From DASUPK01 sp963728875 (GTDB lineage Bacteria > Actinomycetota > Thermoleophilia > Solirubrobacterales > 70-9): a stretch of 64,000 bases of DNA. Shown here piece after piece: positions 7,711 through 16,301 of this stretch. The DNA lies in NCBI GenBank assembly GCA_963728875.1, contig CAVSLJ010000002.1, positions 186,001-250,000 of the forward strand, read 5' to 3'. The stretch's first letter is position 1. Every line of letters begins with the position of its first letter. The notes beneath the pieces were generated by a model that made no database searches, was not told the DNA's origin, and worked only from the letters and a program-made list of their open reading frames with translations. The position numbers and the translations under genes were made by a program.

Positions 7711-9588
7711 ATGAAGAAGAACATCCTCGTCAGCGTCGATAGCGGTGAGACCCGCGTCGCCGTGCTCGAGGCGAAGGGCAGCCCCAAGGAGGGCAAGCGC
7801 CCCAAGAAGGCTGCCCCAACCAACGAATGGAAGGTCGCCGAGCTCTACGTCGAGCGCCGCGGCCGCCGCTCGATCGTCGGCAACATCTACAAGGGCAAGG
7901 TCGACAACGTCTTGCCCGGGATGGAGGCGGCGTTCGTCGACATCGGACTGGAGCGAAACGGCTTCCTCCATGTCGACGAGATCGTCCTACCGGACGGCAA
8001 GGCCGTCCCCAAGCGGGGCCGTGGCCGGGGCCGCCGGATCGACGAGTTGATCAAGCCCGGCCAGGAGATCATCGTCCAGGTCGTCAAGGACCCGCTGAAG
8101 ACCAAGGGAGCGCGCCTCTCCATGCAGCTCTCGATCGCAGGCCGCTACCTCGTCTACATGCCGCAGGGCGGCGGGATCGGCGTGTCCAAGCGCCTCCCGG
8201 ATGGAGAGCGCACCCGGCTTCGAAAGCTGATCGACAAGGTCGATATCGGCAAGGGCGGCGCGATCGTCCGCACCGCGGCGCAGGGCGCGAAGAAGGAGGA
8301 CTTCGTCCGCGAGATCGCCTACCTGCACCGCCTCAATGAGGTCGTCAGCGAGCGGGCCAAGAAGTCCGATGTCGGCCAGATGGTCTTCCAGGAGGCCGAC
8401 CTCTCGATCCGCGTCGTGCGCGACGTGCTGGTCGAGGAGTTCGAAGGAGCGATCATCGACGACCCCAAGCAGCACGACCGGGTCACCAAGTTCCTGCAGC
8501 GGACAGCGCCCGAGCTCGCCGATCGGGTCGAGCTGTACAAGGGCAAGCCGCCGCTGCTCGAGAAGTGGGACGTCGAGAAGGCGTTCGACTCGGTGCTCTC
8601 ACGCCGCGTCGACCTGCCCTCGGGCGGATACCTGATGATCGACTATGCGGAGGCTCTCACCGTGATCGACATCAACACCGGCAGCTTCACCGGCAAGGGC
8701 AAGGGCCGGCTCGAGGACACGATCACCAAGGTGAACGTCGAGGCCGCCGAGGAGGTCGTGCGCCAGCTGCGGATGCGAGACATCGGCGGGATCATCGTCA
8801 TCGACTTCATCGACATGGCGCGGGCGCGAAACCGCGACCAGGTCCTGAAGACGCTGCGCACCGCGCTGGATGAGGACAGGACCAAGACCTACGTGGTCGA
8901 GGTCTCTCCACTCGGGCTCGTCGAGATGACCAGACAGAACGTCACCGATGGCGTGCGCGAGATCCTCACCAAGCGCTGCCCGACCTGCGACGGCGAGGGA
9001 GTGGTCAGCTCCGAGGAGACCGTGGCTATCTCGATCGTCCGGAAGCTCGGCGAGCTGGTCGAGGAGCAGCCCGAGCCGGAGGCCTATCTGATCCGGGTCA
9101 ACCCCCGGGTGGCCGCCGAACTGCTCTCGCCCGACTCCGGCCTCACGGAGCTCGAGGAGGAGACCGGCAAGCGGTTCCATTTCGAGGGCGGCGACGCTCT
9201 GTCGCTCGACACCTTCCACGTCGTCGAGACCGGCGGCCGCGAGGAGATCGAGCAGCGGGCGCTGCCCTTCCAGGTCGGCGAGGAGGTGCTCGTCTCGATC
9301 GAGGAGCCCCACATGTACAACGTGGACGACGCCGTGGCGCGCGTCGATTCCTACATCGTCAGCGTCGCGGGTGGCGGCCCCCACGTCGGCGAGCAGCGAA
9401 TGGTCCGGATCGAGAGCGTCGGGCGCTCCGCGGCCAGCGCCCTGCTGCTCGATAGCGATGGGAACGTGGTGCAGCCCGGTGCCAATGGGGACGGCGGCGA
9501 GAAGCTAGAATCCTCGGCCTCCAGCGGGCGCCGCCGTCGCGGAAGCAGGGGCGGCAGGCGACGTTCCCGCGCCGGCAGCAAGGACTGA
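7711..9588 (+). CDS. rng: Ribonuclease E/G family endoribonuclease
   Basis: RNA-processing and decay endonuclease, 625 aa. S1 domain at about residues 40-130 (GNIYKGKVDNVLPGMEAAFVD), then the RNase H-like/DNase I-like catalytic region (IDINTGSFTGKG; IVIDFIDMAR with the metal-binding Asp). The Zn-link CPTCDGEG lies near residue 430, and there is a highly basic Arg/Gly/Ser-rich tail. ATG 7711 is preceded by AAAGGAAAC, a good Shine-Dalgarno sequence; the frame is open further upstream but without conserved sequence. It is followed by rplU-rpmA, a common arrangement in Actinobacteria. Confidence 0.93.
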   Translation: MKKNILVSVDSGETRVAVLEAKGSPKEGKRPKKAAPTNEWKVAELYVERRGRRSIVGNIYKGKVDNVLPGMEAAFVDIGLERNGFLHVDEIVLPDGKAVPKRGRGRGRRIDELIKPGQEIIVQVVKDPLKTKGARLSMQLSIAGRYLVYMPQGGGIGVSKRLPDGERTRLRKLIDKVDIGKGGAIVRTAAQGAKKEDFVREIAYLHRLNEVVSERAKKSDVGQMVFQEADLSIRVVRDVLVEEFEGAIIDDPKQHDRVTKFLQRTAPELADRVELYKGKPPLLEKWDVEKAFDSVLSRRVDLPSGGYLMIDYAEALTVIDINTGSFTGKGKGRLEDTITKVNVEAAEEVVRQLRMRDIGGIIVIDFIDMARARNRDQVLKTLRTALDEDRTKTYVVEVSPLGLVEMTRQNVTDGVREILTKRCPTCDGEGVVSSEETVAISIVRKLGELVEEQPEPEAYLIRVNPRVAAELLSPDSGLTELEEETGKRFHFEGGDALSLDTFHVVETGGREEIEQRALPFQVGEEVLVSIEEPHMYNVDDAVARVDSYIVSVAGGGPHVGEQRMVRIESVGRSAASALLLDSDGNVVQPGANGDGGEKLESSASSGRRRRGSRGGRRRSRAGSKD

Positions 9589-9600
9589 ACAGACCAGACC

Positions 9601-9966
9601 ATGGCCAGCTACGCAGTGATCGAGACAGGCGGCAAGCAGTACCGCGTCGAGAAGGGCTCGACCCTCCTCGTCGATCGCCTGACCGCGAAGGAGGGCGACA
9701 AGGTGGATCTTCGCGCCGTCGCCTTCCGCGACAAGGAGATGGTGCTCGGCAAGGACCTCGAGAAGGTCAAGGTCGACGCCAAGGTGGTCGGCCACGAGCG
9801 CGGCCCCAAGATCCGGGTCTTCAAGTACCGGGCGAAGAAGGGCTACCGCAAGCGCGCCGGCCACCGCTCCGAGCTGACCCGCCTCGAGATCACCGACGTG
9901 AAGATATTGAGCAGAAAGCCCGCCGCCTCGACGGCGAAGAAGGAGGAAGCCGCAGATGGCTCATAA
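9601..9966 (+). CDS. rplU: 50S ribosomal protein L21
   Basis: 121 aa. Begins MASYAVIETGGKQYRVEKG, the L21 signature, and contains the FKYRAKKGYRKRAGHR rRNA-binding segment. The C-terminal tail is Lys/Ala-rich. It overlaps rpmA by 11 bases and follows the RNase G gene by 12 nt, so it belongs to the same transcript. Confidence 0.98.
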   Translation: MASYAVIETGGKQYRVEKGSTLLVDRLTAKEGDKVDLRAVAFRDKEMVLGKDLEKVKVDAKVVGHERGPKIRVFKYRAKKGYRKRAGHRSELTRLEITDVKILSRKPAASTAKKEEAADGS

Positions 9967-10213
9967 GAAGGGACTCGGATCGAGCCGGAACGGCCGCGAC
10001 TCCAACCCGAAGTACCTCGGCGTCAAGGTCTTCGCCGGCCAGTCGGTGAACGGCGGCGAGATCATCGTCCGCCAGCGCGGCACCCGCTTCCGCCCAGGGG
10101 ACGGCGTCGGCATCGGCCGCGATCACTCGATCTTCGCGACGCGCCCGGGTGTGGTGCAGTTCAGCACCGGCCGCCGTGGCCGCACGATCTCCGTCGTGGA
10201 CGGCGGCAAGTAG
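9956..10213 (+). CDS. rpmA: 50S ribosomal protein L27
   Basis: 85 aa, standard length. Starts MAHKKGLGSSRNGRDSNPKY, the N-terminal arm that reaches the peptidyl-transferase centre, and there is no cleavable N-terminal extension of the Firmicutes type. The start lies inside the rplU end, with AGGAGGAAG-like sequence upstream. In most relatives obg follows directly; here two other genes come first. Confidence 0.98.
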   Translation: MAHKKGLGSSRNGRDSNPKYLGVKVFAGQSVNGGEIIVRQRGTRFRPGDGVGIGRDHSIFATRPGVVQFSTGRRGRTISVVDGGK

Positions 10214-10243
10214 CCGTTTCCGGGACTGAATCCCGGGTAACGG
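10214..10243 (+). terminator. Hairpin after rpmA
   Basis: Two-part stem: CCGTT with AACGG outside, CCGGGA with TCCCGG inside, 5-nt loop. It lies directly after the rpmA stop and has no T tract, so it may be a Rho-assisted terminator or a 3'-end stabiliser. Confidence 0.5.
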
Positions 10244-10265
10244 CAAGGCTCACGCTCTCGACCTT

Positions 10266-10271
10266 AGGAGG
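10266..10271 (+). promoter_or_regulatory. Strong Shine-Dalgarno AGGAGG deciding a start
   Basis: AGGAGG(TGA) is a full anti-16S match. It overlaps the first in-frame GTG (10271) and lies 8 nt before the second GTG (10280), so the latter is the likely start. Confidence 0.65.
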
Positions 10272-10279
10272 TGAGCCTC

Positions 10280-10576
10280 GTGCTCACGATCACCCCAGAG
10301 GCATCGCAGGCCATCCGTGGAATCCTCGCCGCCTCGGACGCACCCGACGGTTCGATGTTCCGGATCAGTCCGCAGGGCCAGGACGGGACAGCGCCCGGCC
10401 CGGCCCTCGCGGTCTCGGTAACCGAAAGCCCCATGCCCGACGATCAGATCGTGGAGGGCGAGGAGGTCGCCGTCTGCGTCGAGCCCAGCGCTGCCGCCAT
10501 GCTCGACGACAAGGAGCTTGACGCCCAGGTGGTCGGCGAGGAGGTCAACTTCAGGATCGGCGAGCAAGCCGCCTAG
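10280..10576 (+). CDS. IscA/HesB-fold protein without the cysteine set
   Basis: 98 aa. The N-terminus (LTITPEASQAIRGIL) and the repeated beta pattern resemble A-type Fe-S carrier proteins (HesB/IscA), but only one Cys is present (AVCVEPSAA), so the three-Cys cluster site is missing. Actinobacteria carry such degenerate IscA-like proteins of unknown function. The start at GTG 10280 is set by the AGGAGG 8 nt upstream. It lies between rpmA and the Vps62 fusion gene. Confidence 0.75.
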   Translation: MLTITPEASQAIRGILAASDAPDGSMFRISPQGQDGTAPGPALAVSVTESPMPDDQIVEGEEVAVCVEPSAAAMLDDKELDAQVVGEEVNFRIGEQAA

Positions 10577-10642
10577 CGGGCCCGGTAGTGCGCGTTCCCG
10601 TCTGATCCGCAGAACACCCTGGTAATCGCCCGAACGGCGCGT

Positions 10643-10648
10643 TAGGTT
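10643..10648 (+). promoter_or_regulatory. -10 box TAGGTT, probable leaderless start
   Basis: TAGGTT is followed by 6 nt and then the GTG at 10655, with no Shine-Dalgarno sequence between. Confidence 0.55.
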
Positions 10649-10654
10649 GGCGCC

Positions 10655-12628
10655 GTGCTGCCCCGACCTGGAAGGTTGGCGGCGTCCCTTGCGGCAGCCG
10701 CATCCGTTTCCCTCGTCCTCGCGGCAGGGGCCGCGGCCGATGCGGCCTCGCCGGCGGAGCAGCAGCTGGTCGACGCCTACTCGCCGATCCTGAAGCTGCG
10801 CGAGCAGAAGTCCGGCGATAACTGCAACACCAGGGAGGAGCAGTACAACCCGCCCACCACCGTGGACGTGGTGATCGGGAATCGCACGGTGAAGCTGGTC
10901 CACTACGTCAACGGCGAGGACGTCGTCGTCAAGACCGGGCCCACTGCCGGCGACATCGCGGGCCTGGGCGATGACTACTACCTCGACCTCCCCGGCGACC
11001 CTCTCGAGGTCAAGTGCCCGGTTCGCGGCAGCTACGCGAAGGACTTCCAGGCACTGAGGAATGATCGCAAGGCGCCGCCGGTCACCTACGCGCACATCGC
11101 CACCGAGCCCGGCTACGCCGGCCTCGTCGTCCAGTACTGGTTCTTCTACTACTTCAACCAGTTCAACGATGTTCATGAGGGCGACTGGGAGGGGATGCAG
11201 ATCTCCTTCGACGCGGACACGCCCGCCGAGGCGCTCGCCCGGGGTCCCTCGCAGGTCGCGCTCTTCCAGCACGCCGGCGGCGAGCGCGCCGACTGGGGGG
11301 ACACCAAGGTCCAAAAGGACGGCACGCACCCGATCGTCTACCCGGCGGCCGGCTCACACGCCACCTTCTACGACAACGCGATCTACATCCAGAACGGCTC
11401 TCACGGCTCCGGGGTCGGCTGCGACAACACCTCCGAGCCGCTGATCAGCACGCGGCCCACGCCGATCGTCATCCCGACGGCCGCGGCCCCCGGCAGCGAG
11501 TTCCAGTGGCTGAGCTTCCTCGGCCACTGGGGCCAGCGGGAGAAGGGGTTCAACAACGGGCCGCAGGGACCGACCACGAAGAAGCAGTGGCTGCGTCCAT
11601 TCACCTGGATGGATGGGATCCGGCAAGACAGCCCGCGTCTACCGGGCGGTGCCGTGCTCGGCCCGGCCGCCAGCTCGGCTTTCTGCGGGGCCATCGAGGG
11701 CGTGTCCGAGTTCATCAACCTCGAGGCGAAGAGCACCATCGGCGCGATCGGGCTGGGGATCGCCCTGCTCCTGCTGATCGTCGTGCCGCCCCTGTTCACC
11801 CGCTGGCGCCCGGTGGACATCGCGACCTTGCGACACGAGTGGACCGTCGGCCAGCTCCTGCGCGGGGCCCGCCAGCTCTACGGCCGCCACTGGCGGATCA
11901 TGCTGCTCATCGCCCTTACCGGGTTCTTGATCCTCGGAGCGATCCAGGGGCTGCAGTACCTGTTCACCCAGGTGAACGGGAGCCAGGACTTCACGGTCGG
12001 GATCAGCCCCGGCGGCGCGGACTTCAAGTTCAGCGGCTCGTTCGGCGGGATCGCCCACCCGATCGGGTTCGCGTTCGTCTCGGGAGCCGTGGTCACCTTC
12101 CTGCGGCAGCTCTGTGAGGGAGAGGAGCTGAGCCTGATGGCCTGCTACCGCGCGATCTACGCGCGGCTCTGGCGGGTCGTCGGCGGGCAGCTGCTGGCGA
12201 CGATCCTGGTGCTCGCGATGATCTTCACGATCATCGGCATCCCCTTCGGCATCTACTTCTACGTCGCCTGGCAGTTCGTCCAGCAGGAGATCCTCTTCGA
12301 GGACAGCTCGATCAGGGAGGCCCTGAAGCGAAGTCACGCCCTGGTGCGCGGGCACTGGTGGCGGACGATCGTGGTCGCCGGCATCCTCTTCGTGCTCGGC
12401 GTGGTCACCGGCCCGGTCCTCGGCTTCTTCCTGATCTTCGCCAACCTCTCGGCGGTCCTCGTCAACCTGATCGGGTCGGTCGTCTTCGCGCTGCTGATCC
12501 CCTACATCGCCATCGGGCGCACGCTCCTCTACTTCGACCTCGAAGCACGCGACGAGGCGGAGGAAGCGGCGGGGCTCGAGCGAAGGCACTGGTTCTCGCG
12601 GCCCCGGCCCGCCGCCGAGACCGGCTAG
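10655..12628 (+). CDS. Exported Vps62-like domain fused to a multi-pass membrane domain
   Basis: 657 aa. Signal peptide or anchor at about residues 8-30 (Ala-rich). An extracytoplasmic domain follows to about 340, with DAYSPILKLREQ, YWFFYYFNQFNDVHEGDWEG and YPAAGSHATFY, the pattern of Vps62-related/DUF946 proteins. A membrane helix lies at about 363-383. After it comes a five-to-six-helix domain resembling the membrane part of glycerophosphodiester phosphodiesterases (EALKRSHALVRGHWW), with no visible GDPD catalytic domain. Function unknown; the domains suggest an envelope or lipid role. It interrupts the usual rplU-rpmA-obg order and has its own leaderless-type promoter. Confidence 0.8.
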   Translation: MLPRPGRLAASLAAAASVSLVLAAGAAADAASPAEQQLVDAYSPILKLREQKSGDNCNTREEQYNPPTTVDVVIGNRTVKLVHYVNGEDVVVKTGPTAGDIAGLGDDYYLDLPGDPLEVKCPVRGSYAKDFQALRNDRKAPPVTYAHIATEPGYAGLVVQYWFFYYFNQFNDVHEGDWEGMQISFDADTPAEALARGPSQVALFQHAGGERADWGDTKVQKDGTHPIVYPAAGSHATFYDNAIYIQNGSHGSGVGCDNTSEPLISTRPTPIVIPTAAAPGSEFQWLSFLGHWGQREKGFNNGPQGPTTKKQWLRPFTWMDGIRQDSPRLPGGAVLGPAASSAFCGAIEGVSEFINLEAKSTIGAIGLGIALLLLIVVPPLFTRWRPVDIATLRHEWTVGQLLRGARQLYGRHWRIMLLIALTGFLILGAIQGLQYLFTQVNGSQDFTVGISPGGADFKFSGSFGGIAHPIGFAFVSGAVVTFLRQLCEGEELSLMACYRAIYARLWRVVGGQLLATILVLAMIFTIIGIPFGIYFYVAWQFVQQEILFEDSSIREALKRSHALVRGHWWRTIVVAGILFVLGVVTGPVLGFFLIFANLSAVLVNLIGSVVFALLIPYIAIGRTLLYFDLEARDEAEEAAGLERRHWFSRPRPAAETG

Positions 12629-12721
12629 ACCTTCTTCACCGGGTCGGCGAGAGCTGTCCGAGTGCCCCCATGTTGTCTCTGAACCCAACCGCGCCCGCCC
12701 GCTAAGGCAGGCTCTTCCGGC

Positions 12722-12727
12722 TACCTT
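12722..12727 (+). promoter_or_regulatory. -10 box TACCTT, probable leaderless start of obg
   Basis: TACCTT, 6 nt (CGCGCC), then GTG 12734. The geometry is the same as at 10655. Confidence 0.55.
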
Positions 12728-12733
12728 CGCGCC

Positions 12734-14014
12734 GTGCTTTTCGACCGAGCCAAGATCTACGTGGAGGGCGGCCGCGGCGGCAACGGCGTGGTCAGCTTTC
12801 GCCGTGAGGCGCACGTGCCGCGCGGCGGGCCCGACGGCGGCGACGGCGGTCGCGGCGGCGACGTCGTGCTGGTCTGCGACGCCCAGCGCCGCGACCTGGC
12901 CTCGCTGGGCCGGAGCAGGCACTTCCGCGCCGGCCGTGGCGAGCACGGCAAGGGGAAACGCCAGCACGGCGAGCGCGGGGCGGACCGGGTGATCGCGGTG
13001 CCGCCCGGAACGGTCGTTCACGGGCTCGATGGCTCCGAGACCGAGCTGCTCGCCGACGGCCAGCGGCTGGTCGTCGCGCGCGGGGGGTCCGGCGGCCATG
13101 GGAACAAGCGCTTCGCCACCTCGACCCGGCAGGCCCCGCGGTTCGCCGAGAAGGGCCTCGAGGGCGAGTCGGGTGAGATCGAGCTCCGCCTCAAGCTGCT
13201 CGCCGACGTCGGCCTGGTCGGCTTGCCCAACGCGGGCAAGTCCTCGCTGCTCGCCCGGCTGACCAGGGCGGACCCGAAGGTGGCCGGCTATCCGTTCACG
13301 ACCGTCGAGCCCAATCTGGGGACCATCGAGCTCGACGACCGCCAGCTGGTGCTCGCCGACATTCCCGGGCTGATCGAAGGTGCGGCGGAGGGGGCCGGCC
13401 TCGGCCACGAGTTCCTGGCCCACCTGGAGCGCTGCCGGCTGCTGGTGCATCTGGTGGAGGTGGCTCCGTCCGAAGGCGATCCCGAGACGAACTACGAGAC
13501 GGTCCGTGGTGAACTTGCCGGCTACGGCGCGGGCCTGGACGCGCTGTCCGAGATCATCGCGCTGTCGAAGATCGACCTGGTTCCCGAGGATGATGCCGAG
13601 CGCACCGTGGCCGAGTGGCGGGAGCGACAGGGGTCGCACGCCGTCCTGGGCATCTCATCCGCGACGGGAGCCGGCCTCGACGAGCTGACGCAGGCGATCT
13701 TCGCCGCGCTGCCCGAGGACGCGGCCGCCGTCGCCGCAGGCGACGGCGAGTTCGAGGCCGAGCACCGCGTCTACCGGCCGGGAGAGGAGGAGGGATTCGA
13801 AGTCGTCGAGGAGAGCGGCGGCAGGTTCCGCGTTGTGGGCCGGGGGATCGAGCTGCTCGTCGCGCGCCACGACCTGGAGAACCCCGAGGCGCTCGACTAC
13901 CTCGAGAAGCGGCTGCGCGAGATCGGCGTTATCGCAGCGCTTCAGCGGGCCGGCTTCGAGCCCGGTGACGAGGTGGTGGTCGGGGAACTCGAGTTCGAAC
14001 TGGACCCGGGATGA
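12734..14014 (+). CDS. obg: Obg family GTPase
   Basis: Ribosome-assembly and stress GTPase, 426 aa. Gly-rich Obg domain at residues 1-158 (YVEGGRGGNGVVSFRREA), G domain with G1 GLPNAGKSSL (about 162), G3 DIPG and an SKID G4-like motif. A C-terminal OCT domain (about 335-410: GRFRVVGRGIELLVARHDLE) is typical of Gram-positive Obg. proB begins 7 nt after its stop, a common obg-proB-proA arrangement. Confidence 0.96.
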   Translation: MLFDRAKIYVEGGRGGNGVVSFRREAHVPRGGPDGGDGGRGGDVVLVCDAQRRDLASLGRSRHFRAGRGEHGKGKRQHGERGADRVIAVPPGTVVHGLDGSETELLADGQRLVVARGGSGGHGNKRFATSTRQAPRFAEKGLEGESGEIELRLKLLADVGLVGLPNAGKSSLLARLTRADPKVAGYPFTTVEPNLGTIELDDRQLVLADIPGLIEGAAEGAGLGHEFLAHLERCRLLVHLVEVAPSEGDPETNYETVRGELAGYGAGLDALSEIIALSKIDLVPEDDAERTVAEWRERQGSHAVLGISSATGAGLDELTQAIFAALPEDAAAVAAGDGEFEAEHRVYRPGEEEGFEVVEESGGRFRVVGRGIELLVARHDLENPEALDYLEKRLREIGVIAALQRAGFEPGDEVVVGELEFELDPG

Positions 14015-14021
14015 TGGCGCC

Positions 14022-15110
14022 ATGACGGTCGTCGCCAAACTCGGCTCATCCATCGTCGCGGGCGAAGGCGGTGAGCTGCGCGACGACGTGCTCGACAACG
14101 TCTGCGCCCAGGTCGCCCAGCTTCACGCCGGGGGCGAGAACGTGGTCATGGTCACCTCCGGCGCGATCGCTCGAGGCATGCGGGTGATGGATCTCCCAGC
14201 CCGTCCGTCCGCGATCGATGAGCTCCAGGCAGCGTCGGCCGTGGGACAGGGGAGCCTCTTCCGCGCCTACGAGGAGCGACTCGCCCGCGGCGACGTCCCC
14301 GCCGCCCAGGTCCTGCTCACCGCCTCGGACCTGCAGCTGCGGACCCACTATCTGAACGCACGCCAGACGCTCAACCGGCTGCTCGCCTGGCGCGTCGTCC
14401 CGGTGGTGAACGAGAACGACACCACCGCGACGGACGAGATCACCTTCGGCGACAACGACTTCCTGGCGGCGCAGGTGGCGATCATGCTCGAGGCGAGGCT
14501 GCTCGTCCTCCTCACCGACCAGACCGGCCTGTACACGAAGGATCCACGGCACCACGACGATGCCGAGCTGGTCCCGGAGGTGAGCGAGGAGGGCCAGCTC
14601 GCCGGATACGAGATCGGCGAGTACACCTCGCCCTTCGGCCTCGGCGGGATGCGCAGCAAGGTCGCGGCCGCGACCATGGCGGGCGCATCCGGAATCGGCG
14701 CGGTGATCTGCGACGGAACGGCGGAGGGCACCCTGCTGGCCGCGGCGGGCGGCGAGTCCCCCGGGACGCGCTTCGCCCCGCACCAGCAGCGAGCCTCGAG
14801 CTTCAAGCTCTGGCTCCGCTACGCGAAGCCGAGCCACGGCGCCCTGCGGGTGGACGATGGAGCCGCCCGCGTCCTCCGGGAGAAGGGCAGCAGCCTGCTT
14901 CCGGTCGGGATCACCGAGGTCGAGGGGGAGTTCGCGGCCGGCGATGCGGTCGACGTGACCAGCGACGACCAGACGATCGGCAAGGGCATCGTCAACTACT
15001 CGGCCGAGGAGCTCCGCAGGATCAAGGGCATGCGGACCGACAAGGTTCGAGAGCTGCTCCCGCACGCCTCCGAGGAGGCCGTGCACCGCGACTACTTCGT
15101 GCTCACCTAG
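14022..15110 (+). CDS. proB: Glutamate 5-kinase
   Basis: First step of proline synthesis: phosphorylates glutamate to gamma-glutamyl phosphate. 362 aa: amino-acid-kinase domain (VAKLGSSIVAGEGG; VTSGAIARGM; VNENDTTATDEITFGDND) plus a C-terminal PUA domain (about 270-355). ATG 14022 is chosen because the conserved VVAKLGSS begins right after it. Its partner proA is not adjacent but at 21794. Confidence 0.95.
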   Translation: MTVVAKLGSSIVAGEGGELRDDVLDNVCAQVAQLHAGGENVVMVTSGAIARGMRVMDLPARPSAIDELQAASAVGQGSLFRAYEERLARGDVPAAQVLLTASDLQLRTHYLNARQTLNRLLAWRVVPVVNENDTTATDEITFGDNDFLAAQVAIMLEARLLVLLTDQTGLYTKDPRHHDDAELVPEVSEEGQLAGYEIGEYTSPFGLGGMRSKVAAATMAGASGIGAVICDGTAEGTLLAAAGGESPGTRFAPHQQRASSFKLWLRYAKPSHGALRVDDGAARVLREKGSSLLPVGITEVEGEFAAGDAVDVTSDDQTIGKGIVNYSAEELRRIKGMRTDKVRELLPHASEEAVHRDYFVLT

Positions 15111-16289
15111 GTGCGGGGTCTGCTGCGTGACCGACTGGCGCTCCAGCAGGGGGCTGCCGGTCTCGTCGCGCAGCTCACCCAGGCCGCGGCGGGGCTCGGG
15201 ATCATCCTCGTGGTCAGGGAAGCCGGTGGCAGCCTTTCGCTCGCGGGCGCGGCCGCCGGCGCGTTCCTGATCGCCACCGGGGCGGCGCGGCCGGTGCAGG
15301 GCCGGCTGATGGACCGGCACGGCCCTCCACCGGTGCTGATCCCATGCGCGGCGATCCATCTCGCCGGGTTCGGTGGCCTGGTGGCGTGGACCCAACTGGT
15401 CGGCGCGACCTGGCCGGTCCTCCTCTTCGCGATTCCGATCGGACTGGGGGAGCCGCCCGTCTCGGCGAGCATGCGGATCACCTGGGGGCGGATGGCCGGC
15501 GAAGAGGATCGAACCGCCGCCTACAGCTTCGTCACGTTGACGCAGGAGATCGCGGTGCTGCTCGGGCCGCTGCTGCTGGCCGCGGTGGTCGCGGTCGCCT
15601 CGGCCGCCGCGGCCGTCCTGGTCGTCGGCGGCCTCGCGAGCGCCGGCACGCTGGTGCTCGCGGCGGTGATGCCACGTGATCTGCACGCCGAGCCGAGGGT
15701 CGGGCGACGCAGCGCTCTTCGCTCGGGTGGGGTCCGGTTGGCTCTCGTGGTCAACCTCGGCTTCGCGCTCGCGCTCGGCTGCGTCGAGCTGGGGATCCCG
15801 GCGCTGGCCGGGGAGCGCGGAGTTCCGGCGCTGAGCGGCGTGCTGCTCGGGGTGATGTCGGTCGGCGGGATCCTCGGCGCGATCGGATACGCGGCGAGGC
15901 GCTGGGGCCTCGGCGCCGCGGTCCGCCTTGCGCTGCTCCTAGGCTTCTATGCGCTGGCGATCATTCCCCTGATCGCAACGCCGTCCTTCGCCGTGATGAT
16001 CGTTCCGCTCCTGCTCGCGGGGGCCGCCATCAATCCGATCGTCACCACCGTCGCCCTGCTCGTCGAGGATCACGCCGGAGCCGCGGCGGCCGAGGCGTTC
16101 GGTTGGCAGTCCACCTCGCTCGCGATGGGCTCCGCGGCGGGAAACGCGCTCTCGGGACCGCTCGCCCAGCACCACGGCGCGGCCGCGGCCTTCGCCGCGG
16201 CCGCAATCGCTGCCATCGTCGCCACCAGCCTGGCCATCCTCGCCCGGCGGAAGCTCAGCACTGGCCAGCCAGCCAGTCCGAAGTACTAG
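15111..16289 (+). CDS. MFS-type transporter
   Basis: 392-aa polytopic protein with about 12 hydrophobic segments. The loop between helices 2 and 3 reads GRLMDRHGPPPVL, resembling the major-facilitator GxxxDRxG motif. GTG 15111 directly abuts the proB stop with no spacer, so it is probably co-transcribed. Substrate cannot be told. It is the first gene of the block separating proB from proA. Confidence 0.8.
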   Translation: MRGLLRDRLALQQGAAGLVAQLTQAAAGLGIILVVREAGGSLSLAGAAAGAFLIATGAARPVQGRLMDRHGPPPVLIPCAAIHLAGFGGLVAWTQLVGATWPVLLFAIPIGLGEPPVSASMRITWGRMAGEEDRTAAYSFVTLTQEIAVLLGPLLLAAVVAVASAAAAVLVVGGLASAGTLVLAAVMPRDLHAEPRVGRRSALRSGGVRLALVVNLGFALALGCVELGIPALAGERGVPALSGVLLGVMSVGGILGAIGYAARRWGLGAAVRLALLLGFYALAIIPLIATPSFAVMIVPLLLAGAAINPIVTTVALLVEDHAGAAAAEAFGWQSTSLAMGSAAGNALSGPLAQHHGAAAAFAAAAIAAIVATSLAILARRKLSTGQPASPKY

Positions 16290-16301
16290 AGTCCCCAATC
16301 G

